A DNA stretch of 64,000 nt, from assembly GCF_015560805.1 (NCBI RefSeq), contig NZ_JADMSO010000005.1:153294-217293 (forward strand), read 5' to 3'. Under the pieces are notes generated by a model. It made no database searches. It saw nothing but the letters and a program-made list of their open reading frames with translations, and was not told the origin of the DNA. Position numbers and translations under genes: made by a program. This document shows positions 43,687 through 51,333 of the stretch, in pieces (the first letter of the stretch is position 1; each line of letters begins with the position of its first letter). The DNA comes from Mediterraneibacter glycyrrhizinilyticus. GTDB lineage: Bacteria; Bacillota; Clostridia; Lachnospirales; Lachnospiraceae.

Positions 43687-44283
43687 ATGGACCGAACAAT
43701 TAATTACTATAATCTTAATGCAAAAAATTTTATAGAGAACACTCAGAATGCAGACATGCATATAACGCAGAATCGTTTTTTGCGACTATTAGATGAAGGT
43801 GCATCTATCCTTGATTTTGGCTGCGGTTCTGGTCGAGATACAAAGTATTTCCTTGAGAAAGGATATGAGGTAACGGCAACAGATGGATCAGCAGAACTTT
43901 GCAAATTATCCAGTTCATTTACTGGTATTGATGTAAAGGAAATGTTATTTCAAGATCTTGATGCTATAAACGTATATGATGGAATCTGGGCATGTTCTTC
44001 TATCTTACATTTACCGAAAAGGGAGTTACTTCCTGTATTACGGAAGATGTATAAGGCACTGAAGGATAACGGCATCATTTACATATCCTTTAAGTACGGG
44101 GATTTTGAAGGGGAACGTAATGGTCGATATTTTACGGATTTTAGAGAGGATGATTTTCAAAAATTTATAGAAGATATGCCGGAGTTTATCGTTGAGGAGC
44201 AGTGGATTACTTCTGACGTACGTCCAGGAAGGGGGGAAGAGAAGTGGCTGAATTTAATTCTTTACAAGGGGAATATTTGTTAA
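43687..44283 (+). CDS. SAM-dependent methyltransferase (TehB-like) paired with an HNH nuclease
   Basis: A 198-residue class I methyltransferase. The SAM site is ILDFGCGSGRDTKYF near residue 42, with TATDGSAELC (motif II) near 63 and DGIWACSSILHLP (motif IV region) near 100. There is no DPPY/NPPY motif, so it is not a classical adenine or N4-cytosine DNA methylase. It resembles TehB-type small-molecule methyltransferases. AAGGAGATCTTCT precedes the ATG. The nuclease gene starts inside its last 40 bases, which suggests strict co-translation. Confidence 0.82.
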   Translation: MDRTINYYNLNAKNFIENTQNADMHITQNRFLRLLDEGASILDFGCGSGRDTKYFLEKGYEVTATDGSAELCKLSSSFTGIDVKEMLFQDLDAINVYDGIWACSSILHLPKRELLPVLRKMYKALKDNGIIYISFKYGDFEGERNGRYFTDFREDDFQKFIEDMPEFIVEEQWITSDVRPGRGEEKWLNLILYKGNIC

Positions 44284-45422
44284 ATGTTAATGGTAAATAT
44301 TACAACACCTTGGATATTTCAGGCTTTTCTCAGATGATGAAGGATCCTTCGTACTGTTATAAGTTTTACTGGCTGGAAGCGATTGTCAATATTATCTCTG
44401 AAGGGACGCAGGATACAACATTTGGAGAAATTATTGATGAGATGATTTGCAATGCATGGTATTCCGTAAGAGAATTTCATATTCATCTAAGCGGACTGCA
44501 GGCAGATGGATTTATAAGAGATGGTTTGGAGAGAGCAGTTCTTAAATTGACAGAAATTAGCAGTCTACCGTCAAATGCATCCAAGGTGGAAATAAAAAAT
44601 GCCATTCATAAGTACGACAAGGAATTGAAAAGCTATAAAGAGCAGCTGACCAATATGGTACCAGGACGTGCATTGGCAGGATTTTTTGCCAATAGCAATG
44701 AAGAAGTACCTTGGGGAAGCATTCGTAGGTTAACAGAATATATCCGACGAGTTGACAGTACTGTGACTCCTTTGCCCTATACATTTGGAGAGAGCAGTAA
44801 ACTGAAAAAAGAAATCCACTTCAATTTAGAATGGATGAATATGATTCAAGACAATACAGTTAATATTCTCGGATGGATACAGTATGAAAAGGTAAGGTGG
44901 TTACAAAATAACAATCCAGAAGTTCCAGGATTGATTTACAAACTGGCGCCAATGGATGAGAAAATGCGCAAGCTAAACAATGTTCGTAAGTTATGGGAAG
45001 GTATTTTGGATGTAAAAGGTATAAGAGATGTGTTCACTGGGAAGCAGATTCTAAAAAAGAATTATGAGGTGGATCATTTTATACCATGGTCCTTTGTTAT
45101 GAATGATGAATTGTGGAACTTGATGCCGATGGATTCTTCTTTAAATTCATCCAAAAGCAATAAACTACCGAAATGGGACCCGTTCTTTGCAATCTTTGCA
45201 GAAAACCAATATGATCTGTACAGTTTAATTCATGAGAAAGAGGAATTGCATAAGCGGTTTGAGGCTTGCTATCGAGATAACTTGCATTCCATTTGGGCAG
45301 GACAGGAGTTGTATCGACCAGGAAATTCCAAGGAAGAGTTTTATAATATTTTGCAGAAGAATATGCAGCCAGTGTATGACTCAGCAAGACGTCAAGGATA
45401 TGAAATATGGAGTTATAGTTAA
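44244..45422 (+). CDS. HNH endonuclease with unknown N-terminal region
   Basis: A 392-residue protein. The C-terminal third holds an HNH_4-like nuclease: NYEVDHFIPWSFV (near residue 271, catalytic Asp-His), then DELWNLMPMDSSLNSSKSNK (near 289) with the expected Asn and Lys. The N-terminal 265 residues (NGKYYNTLDISGFSQMM onward) are helical and match no family I can name. The start is GTG 44244 with a G-rich site; no other start is near. It overlaps the methyltransferase gene by 40 nt. It may cut nucleic acid in a defence or element-maintenance role; not shown by sequence alone. Confidence 0.78.
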   Translation: MAEFNSLQGEYLLNVNGKYYNTLDISGFSQMMKDPSYCYKFYWLEAIVNIISEGTQDTTFGEIIDEMICNAWYSVREFHIHLSGLQADGFIRDGLERAVLKLTEISSLPSNASKVEIKNAIHKYDKELKSYKEQLTNMVPGRALAGFFANSNEEVPWGSIRRLTEYIRRVDSTVTPLPYTFGESSKLKKEIHFNLEWMNMIQDNTVNILGWIQYEKVRWLQNNNPEVPGLIYKLAPMDEKMRKLNNVRKLWEGILDVKGIRDVFTGKQILKKNYEVDHFIPWSFVMNDELWNLMPMDSSLNSSKSNKLPKWDPFFAIFAENQYDLYSLIHEKEELHKRFEACYRDNLHSIWAGQELYRPGNSKEEFYNILQKNMQPVYDSARRQGYEIWSYS

Positions 45423-45445
45423 ATAAAAATACAGGGAGAACAGCT

Positions 45446-45708
45446 ATGGTAAAACAGATTGTAAGAGAAGTTTTCTTCTTAGGTCAGCCATCTACACCAG
45501 CTACAAAAGCCGATATTCAGGTGGGAAAAGATTTGCAGGATACCTTGCAGGAAAATCGTGAGCACTGTGTTGGGATGGCAGCAAATATGATCGGTGTAAA
45601 GAAGAATATTATGATTTCAACTGGAAAAAACAGCGTCAGAAATTATCTGGATGGACAGCACAAATCTGTCAGCATGAAATTGATCATTTGTCAGGTAGGA
45701 TTATCTAA
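45446..45708 (+). pseudogene. Peptide deformylase pseudogene
   Basis: The N-terminal 54 residues (IVREVFFLGQPSTPATKADI, HCVGMAANMIGVKKNI) are clear deformylase with the G-x-A-A-x-x-I motif. The next part with the E-G-C-L-S motif is deleted. The C-terminal metal site survives in another frame: YDFNWKKQRQKLSGW and QHEIDHLSGRII up to TAA 45708. Internal deletion plus frameshift make it inactive. The unbroken frame reads on to 45772 as meaningless text. Confidence 0.8.
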
Positions 45709-45735
45709 TGGAAATCGTAGGTGGGAGAAAATAAT

Positions 45736-46089
45736 ATGCAAATATTTGTTGATGCAGATGCATGTCCAGTAGTTGGTATTATTGAAAACATCGCAAAAGA
45801 ATACAAGGTTTCAGTAACGCTACTGTGTGATACAAACCATGTGTTATCTTCTGATTATAGCGAGGTGATTGTGGTTGGTGCTGGAGCTGATGCAGTGGAT
45901 TATAAACTAATCAGTATTTGCCATAAAGGTGATATTGTGGTGTCACAAGATTATGGGGTGGCTGCAATGGTCCTTGGAAAGGGAGCCTTTGCAATCCATC
46001 AATCGGGCAAATGGTACACTGGTCGCTCCATAAAATCCTGTCTGGTTACATCAAATGTACGAACACTGTTGATTACAATGTGTACGTGA
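45736..46089 (+). pseudogene. Truncated YaiI/YqxD (UPF0178) gene
   Basis: MQIFVDADACPVVGIIENIA and the region up to AIHQSGKWYT are typical of the UPF0178 family, which has a PIN-like fold and unknown role. Normal length is near 150. Homology stops near base 46020, and the last 23 residues (GRSIKSCLVTSNVRTLL) are the antisense of a relaxase gene. The C-terminal third is therefore lost by a recombination junction. Without it the protein is probably not functional. Confidence 0.8.
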
Positions 46090-46350
46090 ATATTGCCTGC
46101 TGAGTTGTGCCCGTCGGGGGGGACAGACAAGAGTCTGATGCCCAGGGAAGTTCTTTTGGGCAAATTCCATGCCCAAAGCCTGGACCTGTTTCGAAGTCAA
46201 TCCGTTATCATCACGGTCTTTTGGAGCGAAGTGGATGATATAATGATGAGCTTTAATTTCTGAACTTTTCTTATTTTTTCCATAGCGAAGATTCAGATCT
46301 TCACGCTCACGTCCGAATGAAGTTGGATCGCAATTGATGCCCTCGATTAT
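46022..46350 (-). pseudogene. Relaxase (MobA/VirD2-type) fragment
   Basis: Read leftward, IIEGINCDPTSFGREREDLN and HHYIIHFAPKDRDDNGLTSK are the N-terminal region of relaxases of Clostridial conjugative transposons. The metal-binding motif follows after a frameshift in a run of seven C (plus-strand G at 46116-46122): DGHNSAGNIHVHIVINSVRT, then DFMERPV. Both ends are cut: the left by truncated yaiI, the right by a Cna-B gene piece. About 110 residues remain. Confidence 0.8.
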
Positions 46351-46704
46351 GAATGGACCGTTGCCGAGATCAACGTTCCGGAAGGATTCAAATCGACCGT
46401 TTCACAAGACGGGAACAACTGGACGATCGTAAATGATGATATTCCGGGCTCATCTAAACCGACGGATCCGTCTGACCCGACAGATCCATCCAAGCCGATC
46501 GATCCGTCCGACCCGACAGATCCGTCGAAGCCGATCGATCCGTCCAATCCTGTCGCTCCGGAAGTACCGGGTACAGATAAGCCCGGAATGCCGAAAACCG
46601 GAGATAACAGCGCTCTGGTGGTCTGGATCGCGATACTTGTAGCTTCAGGTGTTGGATGTGCCGGTGTGATCGTGTATGAGCGAAAGAAAAAATATAGAAA
46701 GTAA
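46345..46704 (+). pseudogene. C-terminal remnant of a Cna-B/LPXTG surface protein
   Basis: The end of a Cna-B-type domain (YEWTVAEINVPEGFKSTVSQ) leads to a Pro/Asp/Ser repeat stalk. A sortase motif variant MPKTG, a membrane segment (LVVWIAILVASGVGCAGVIV) and a basic tail (ERKKKYRK) follow. This is the wall-anchor end of a pilin or adhesin. Everything upstream is missing and replaced by the relaxase fragment; there is no start or ribosome site. Confidence 0.82.
46459..46551 (+). repeat. 18-nt coding tandem repeat (wall-spanning stalk)
   Basis: About five units encoding P-(T/I)-D-P-S-(D/K/N), with a higher-order period of 36 nt from alternating Asp and Lys at position six. Confidence 0.8.
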
Positions 46705-46730
46705 TGGTGGATCATTCCACCAGATATAGA

Positions 46731-46768
46731 AACGCCTCTGCGACTTAAAAGTTGCAGGGGCGTTTGCT
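46731..46768 (+). terminator. Terminator after the surface-protein remnant
   Basis: AACGCCTCTGC and GCAGGGGCGTT pair with one wobble; a short T-run follows. It marks the end of the accessory tract. Between it and the LacI gene only promoter and operator signals are seen. Confidence 0.75.
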
Positions 46769-46900
46769 GTGGGTGCGCATGGCGGCGTAGAAAGGCGAGG
46801 ATAATATTCTTGACAAAAATGAATTAACAGAAAAATAAACAAAACAATATCAAAAAAACTGTATAAAATAGACAAAAACAAAATAATATAATACAAATTA

Positions 46901-46929
46901 TTGACAAGAATCACCAAAAGTGCTAAAAA
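46901..46929 (+). promoter_or_regulatory. Putative promoter of the LacI operon
   Basis: TTGACA, 17-bp spacer, TAAAAA; weak -10 box. An alternative TTGACA lies at 46810-46815. Confidence 0.4.
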
Positions 46930-46949
46930 TAAAAGTAAGAAATTTCTTA

Positions 46950-46963
46950 GTAAATCGATTTAC
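46950..46963. promoter_or_regulatory. LacI-family operator O1
   Basis: GTAAATCGATTTAC is a perfect 14-bp palindrome with a central CG, the usual form for LacI-type regulators. It sits just downstream of the putative -10 box. Confidence 0.65.
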
Positions 46964-47026
46964 AAAATATGCAGTCATTCACCAAAAGAAGGAAAAAGAA
47001 AAAACTTTATTTTTTTTACCTCATTG

Positions 47027-47040
47027 GTAAAACGGTTTAC
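47027..47040. promoter_or_regulatory. LacI-family operator O2
   Basis: GTAAAACGGTTTAC is a near-palindrome with central CG and one mismatch, 77 bp downstream of O1 and 40 bp before the regulator gene. Half-sites GGTTTACC and GTTTACC follow directly. Confidence 0.6.
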
Positions 47041-47079
47041 TAGAATGGTTTACCTAATGTTTACCAAGGAGGGAAGACA

Positions 47080-48138
47080 ATGAAAGCAAGTGTAACAATT
47101 GCAGAAGTATCCAAGAAAGCAGGGGTTTCAAAATCAACAGTTTCCAATTATCTGAACGGAAAATATGAACGGATGTCGGAAGAGACAAAAAAAATCATCG
47201 GTGATACGATCCGGGATTTGGGATATACACCTAATTTGAGTGCGAGACGTCTTCCGAATAAGGAAAAGAGCAGAACGGTTTGTCTGGTGATTCCGGAAAA
47301 CCTGACGAGGTTATTCGATTCCAAGTATTATCCGAAAGTATTTCACGCGATTGAGCGCCTGGCGGAAAAAGATAACTACAACATTTTGATTTATTCAAGA
47401 AAGCGGAATAATCCGGAGAAAGAAATGCTGTTTTTAAAAAGTATGGCATCTTCGGTTGTTGACGGATTCATCGTCTTTGATCTGGATTCTGAGGATCGCT
47501 TTTTTAAAGAATTCGAGACGGCAGGAATTCCATATGTGTGCGTCGGAAAAATTTCAGGCTATGAAGATTATCATTATGTTGCATCAGATCATGAGGAAGC
47601 CGCACGTAATACATTGGAATATCTGATACAGCTCGGTCATAAGAAAATTGCGGTATTTGAAATGTGTGACAGTGGTGTTGTTCAGGATGCAAGACTGAGT
47701 GTGATAACAGAGATCAGAGAGAAGTACAGGAAAGATGGTATAGAGATACAGCGAATATCCTTTCCGCCGAAAGCGTCGGATCAGGTGATCTATGATGTAT
47801 GCAGGAAAGCGATGGAACAGCGGGAAAAACCTACGGCTTATGTGATCTCATCTTCGATCCGTCAGTACTTCCTGATGGCGGCAAATGATTTAAACCTGAG
47901 TATTCCTGAGGACATTTCGTATGTGAATATCGAATATTATTCCAGAAATGACTGGGGAAAGGAAGAACAGACAAGAGTGGAATCAAAGGCTAGTCTGATC
48001 GCAGAAACGGCATTTAAGAAATTGTTGAAAAATATTTATAACCCTTTGGCAAAGTTTGAGTCGGAACTGGTTCCGTTGGAGTTGACAATCGGACTTACAA
48101 CAGGAATCCCCGGACAACAAAAGGAGGAAATCAAATGA
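47080..48138 (+). CDS. LacI-family transcriptional regulator
   Basis: A 352-residue repressor. The N-terminal helix-turn-helix and hinge read VTIAEVSKKAGVSKSTVSNY and GYTPNLSARRL. A periplasmic-binding-protein-like sensor domain follows (VDGFIVFDLDSED, YVASDHEEAARNTLEYL, HKKIAVFEM). It is the first gene of the operon and overlaps the binding-protein gene by 4 nt (ATGA). Operators O1 and O2 upstream suggest autoregulation and control of the operon by the imported sugar or its product. Confidence 0.92.
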   Translation: MKASVTIAEVSKKAGVSKSTVSNYLNGKYERMSEETKKIIGDTIRDLGYTPNLSARRLPNKEKSRTVCLVIPENLTRLFDSKYYPKVFHAIERLAEKDNYNILIYSRKRNNPEKEMLFLKSMASSVVDGFIVFDLDSEDRFFKEFETAGIPYVCVGKISGYEDYHYVASDHEEAARNTLEYLIQLGHKKIAVFEMCDSGVVQDARLSVITEIREKYRKDGIEIQRISFPPKASDQVIYDVCRKAMEQREKPTAYVISSSIRQYFLMAANDLNLSIPEDISYVNIEYYSRNDWGKEEQTRVESKASLIAETAFKKLLKNIYNPLAKFESELVPLELTIGLTTGIPGQQKEEIK

Positions 48139-49460
48139 AAAAGAAAATGTTAGCATGTCTGATGGCAGCAGTTATGACAATGGGTCTGGTAGCCGGATGC
48201 GGCGGAGGCGGAAGTGAAGAGCCGAAGGACGGTGATACAAAGACTGAAGAAGGATCCGGTGAAAGTGGAAAGAAACTGGTATTCTGGGACAAAGCAGAGT
48301 ATGTTGATGAATACGCTACATTGATGAAAGATTTGGTTGAACAGTTTGCAGAAGAAGAGGGCGTCGAAGTTGATTATGTAAATGTCGCGGCAGCGGATAT
48401 GAAGCAGAAGCTGATGGCTGCGATCGAAGCGGGAAATGCGCCGGATCTGATCGTTGGTGATGATACACTTGTAGGGCAGTTCGCGTCACTGGATCAGCTC
48501 GCAGACGTAAGTGATGTGATGAGTGAATTTGAATTTACTGAAGCTGCGCAGTCGATGAGTATGATCGGAGAATCTTCTTATATGGTGCCACAGGGATTTA
48601 CCGCACCTGGTATGCATGTCCGGAAAGATAAATGGGAAGAAAAAGGTCTGGAGATGCCGACAACATGGGAAGAATTGAAAGAACAGGCGGCTAAAGTCAA
48701 TGACCCGGAAAACGGTTTCTATGCATTGGGATTTGCAATGGGAGCTTCCGGCGGCGGAGATGCGGAAGGTTGGGTTAGAACGATCATTCTTGACTGGGGC
48801 GGACGGACAGTTAATGAAAAAGGCGAAGTCGTTGTAAATTCTCCTGAGACGGTAGAAGCGTTTAAGTTTATCAAATCGCTCTATGACGAGGGGCTTATCT
48901 CTCCGGATGCGGTTACAGGAGACGACAGTTGGAATAATCAGGCATATCTGGCAGGAACGGCAGGTCTGATCTGTAACTCCGGTTCTGTTATGGCAGCAAT
49001 GAAGAACGATGATCCGGAATTGTACGAGAATACACAGATTATCCCGTATCCGGCAGGACCGTCCGGAGAAGCATATGTTTTGACAGGATGCAACGTATTT
49101 GGAGTGATGGAATCAGGTAAAAATGTTGACGTGGCAAAAGATTTTATCCGTTACTATTTCTCACATCAGGATAAATATGAAGAGATGATCGAGGTTATGG
49201 GCTCTATGTGGCAGCCGGTGATCGAGGGAATGGAAGACAGTGAATTCTGGCAGGATGAAGCAAACAAACCGTGGCTTGAAAATTCAAAACTGGCAGCAAG
49301 AACTTATTATCCGGCGCCGGTTGACGATCGGGCGATGACCTGTTTCAGCAACCAGCTTTGTGTAAAAGCGGTACAGGAAATGTTGATCAATGGGGCAACA
49401 CCGGAAGAAGCAGTGGAAAGTCTGGAAACCTCATTTAAGGAAGTCTATGAGGCAAAGTAG
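48135..49460 (+). CDS. Sugar-binding lipoprotein of the LacI-regulated ABC importer
   Basis: A 441-residue SBP_bac_1-type lipoprotein. The signal peptide (KKKMLACLMAAVMTMGLVAG) ends at the Cys of LVAGC, followed by a Gly/Glu-rich linker. KLVFWDKAEYVDEYATLMKD, AIEAGNAPDLIVGDD and VTGDDSWNNQAYLAGTAGLI are family text. Substrate is unknown. It is separated from the permease genes by 68 nt holding a stem-loop. Confidence 0.92.
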   Translation: MKKKMLACLMAAVMTMGLVAGCGGGGSEEPKDGDTKTEEGSGESGKKLVFWDKAEYVDEYATLMKDLVEQFAEEEGVEVDYVNVAAADMKQKLMAAIEAGNAPDLIVGDDTLVGQFASLDQLADVSDVMSEFEFTEAAQSMSMIGESSYMVPQGFTAPGMHVRKDKWEEKGLEMPTTWEELKEQAAKVNDPENGFYALGFAMGASGGGDAEGWVRTIILDWGGRTVNEKGEVVVNSPETVEAFKFIKSLYDEGLISPDAVTGDDSWNNQAYLAGTAGLICNSGSVMAAMKNDDPELYENTQIIPYPAGPSGEAYVLTGCNVFGVMESGKNVDVAKDFIRYYFSHQDKYEEMIEVMGSMWQPVIEGMEDSEFWQDEANKPWLENSKLAARTYYPAPVDDRAMTCFSNQLCVKAVQEMLINGATPEEAVESLETSFKEVYEAK

Positions 49461-49478
49461 AGTAGGGCAGTAATCGTT

Positions 49479-49509
49479 CCCGGGGCGCTGCGAGGTGCAG
49501 TGCCTCCGG
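49479..49509 (+). other. Stem-loop between binding-protein and permease genes
   Basis: GGGGCGCTGC pairs with GCAGTGCCTC (two wobble pairs) around GAGGT, extended by an outer CC/GG. No T-run. Position equals that of the stem-loop at 36797 in the other sugar importer operon. Confidence 0.7.
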
Positions 49510-49528
49510 ATCTTACAGGAGGAATCTT

Positions 49529-50428
49529 ATGCGAAATAGAGTGAGAAAGAAAACAGAGTCGCAGGCAGTAAAAGACAGGCGTCTCGGACTGTTGCTGATG
49601 ATTCCTGTTGTCATTGTCGTATTTGTCATCATGGGACTGCCTTTTATCCGGGCGATTTATTGGAGTTTCACAGATAAAGTGATCGGTGCGGAAGCAAATT
49701 TTATCGGACTTGATAATTATATTGAGTTATTCTCAGATAAGATTTATTGGAAATCACTTACGAATACACTGATTTACACCGTGCTTTGTATTGGAGCAAA
49801 ACTTCTGATCGGTTTGTTATGGGCGGTATTGCTGAACCAGAATTTTAAAGGAAAAGGATTTTTCCGTACGGCACTTCTGATTCCGTGGGCACTTCCGGGA
49901 ATGGTGGCAGCTATGACATGGCGCTGGATGTATGACAGCACTTATGGTATTATCAACAGTCTTCTGATGGACCTGGGAATCATAGATCTTCCGATCGCAT
50001 GGCTGTCAAATCCAAAGATCGTGTTGTTCTCGGCGATCATCGTCAATATCTGGCGAGGTGTTCCGTTCTTCATGTTCAGTATATTGGGAGAATTGCAGAC
50101 ACTGGACCGGCAGGTGTATGAGGCGGCAACCGTGGATGGAGCAGGTGTTTTTAAACAGTTCTGGTATATTACATTGCCATCGATCATGCCGGTGATCAAG
50201 GTGACGACTCTTCTGTCTACAATCTGGACATTTAATGATTTTGAAAATGTATGGCTTGTAACAGGCGGCGGACCATTGTATGCGTCCAGTGTGATTTCAA
50301 CATACACTTATGATATGGCGTTCATTCAAAATTCATTCGGTCGGGCGCTTTCGGTTGCATCGTCCGTCATTCCGATATTGATCATTATGATGTTGGTATT
50401 TTCAAGATTTGCAAAGAAAGATGAATAG
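49529..50428 (+). CDS. Sugar ABC importer permease 1 (MalF/UgpA type)
   Basis: A 299-residue membrane subunit with six hydrophobic segments. The coupling loop is VYEAATVDGAGVFKQFWYIT near residue 196. TALLIPWALPGMVAAMTWRW and NDFENVWLVTGGGPLYAS are conserved in CUT1 permeases. AGGAGGAATCTT precedes the ATG. The next permease follows 12 nt later. Confidence 0.92.
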   Translation: MRNRVRKKTESQAVKDRRLGLLLMIPVVIVVFVIMGLPFIRAIYWSFTDKVIGAEANFIGLDNYIELFSDKIYWKSLTNTLIYTVLCIGAKLLIGLLWAVLLNQNFKGKGFFRTALLIPWALPGMVAAMTWRWMYDSTYGIINSLLMDLGIIDLPIAWLSNPKIVLFSAIIVNIWRGVPFFMFSILGELQTLDRQVYEAATVDGAGVFKQFWYITLPSIMPVIKVTTLLSTIWTFNDFENVWLVTGGGPLYASSVISTYTYDMAFIQNSFGRALSVASSVIPILIIMMLVFSRFAKKDE

Positions 50429-50440
50429 GAGGGATCGTGT

Positions 50441-51280
50441 ATGCGTTCAAGAAAGAGAAGCAAAATCATTAAGCGTACCGTCACCTATGTCATTTTAGGA
50501 TTAGGGCTGCTTTGGACGGTATTTCCGCTGTATTGGATGGTAAAATCTTCTTTTACGGTGGCGAGTGAAATGTATGTGGCAAAACCAAAACTGTTTCAGT
50601 TTACTGCGACATTTGATCATTATATTGATCTGATCCAAAATGCAGGATTTTTAACAAATATTAAGAACAGTTTGATCATCGCGGGAATTACGACGGTCGT
50701 CGGTCTTTTGATCAGTATTTTTGCATCCTATGCGATGACAAGACTTCGTTATCCGGGAAGAAAGTTTTTCAGTGCATCCGTCATTGTTTCCTATCTTCTT
50801 CCGACAGCGGTTTTGTTTATCCCAATGTATATTTTTGTGAGCAATCTTGGATTGGGTGGAAGTAAATGGGCGATGCTGATCATTTATCCGACGTTTGTTG
50901 TTCCATATTGCTGTTATATGCTCCGGAGCTACTTTACTTCGATCCCGTATGCATTGGAAGAATCGGCGCTGATGGACGGATGTACCAGATTGCAGACACT
51001 TCGTTATATCATTATTCCGATCGCACTTCCGGGAATTGCGGTGGTGGCAACATTTGCATTTACAATGTCATGGAATGAATATCTTTACGCGATGATCATG
51101 ACGACAAGTCAGGCCGAAATGACGGCGACGGTTGCAATTTCAAGCTGGAAATACGGAGATATTATCAATTGGGGAAGAATTATGGCCGGGTGCGTGGTGG
51201 CATCCCTGCCGGTTACGATCATTTATATTATCGCACAGAGCATGCTTGTATCAGGAAAGGCTGATGGAAGCGTGAAGTAG
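50441..51280 (+). CDS. Sugar ABC importer permease 2 (MalG/UgpE type)
   Basis: A 279-residue membrane subunit with six segments. The coupling loop is LEESALMDGCTRLQTLRYII near residue 171. FAFTMSWNEYLYAMIMT is a CUT1 signature. No ATPase gene occurs in this operon, so the MsmX-type protein at 16.6 kb is the likely partner. Confidence 0.92.
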   Translation: MRSRKRSKIIKRTVTYVILGLGLLWTVFPLYWMVKSSFTVASEMYVAKPKLFQFTATFDHYIDLIQNAGFLTNIKNSLIIAGITTVVGLLISIFASYAMTRLRYPGRKFFSASVIVSYLLPTAVLFIPMYIFVSNLGLGGSKWAMLIIYPTFVVPYCCYMLRSYFTSIPYALEESALMDGCTRLQTLRYIIIPIALPGIAVVATFAFTMSWNEYLYAMIMTTSQAEMTATVAISSWKYGDIINWGRIMAGCVVASLPVTIIYIIAQSMLVSGKADGSVK

Positions 51281-51333
51281 ATTAAAAAATAAAAGACAGG
51301 CTGTGTGAAAATTGCATATTAGGAGGACATGTT

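Noticed and set aside
43687..45422. The methyltransferase/HNH pair as a classical type II restriction-modification system
   Set aside because: The methyltransferase lacks the DNA-methylase catalytic motif (D/N-P-P-Y/F or P-C), so a normal protective DNA methylase is not supported.
45446..45772. A 108-residue intact deformylase-like protein
   Set aside because: Only the first half matches; the HEIDH motif is in another frame and the central motif is deleted.
46433..46917. Open frames across the Pro/Asp repeat region on both strands
   Set aside because: They are shadows of the Cna-B/LPXTG remnant frame that ends at 46704. The repeat keeps several frames open by chance.
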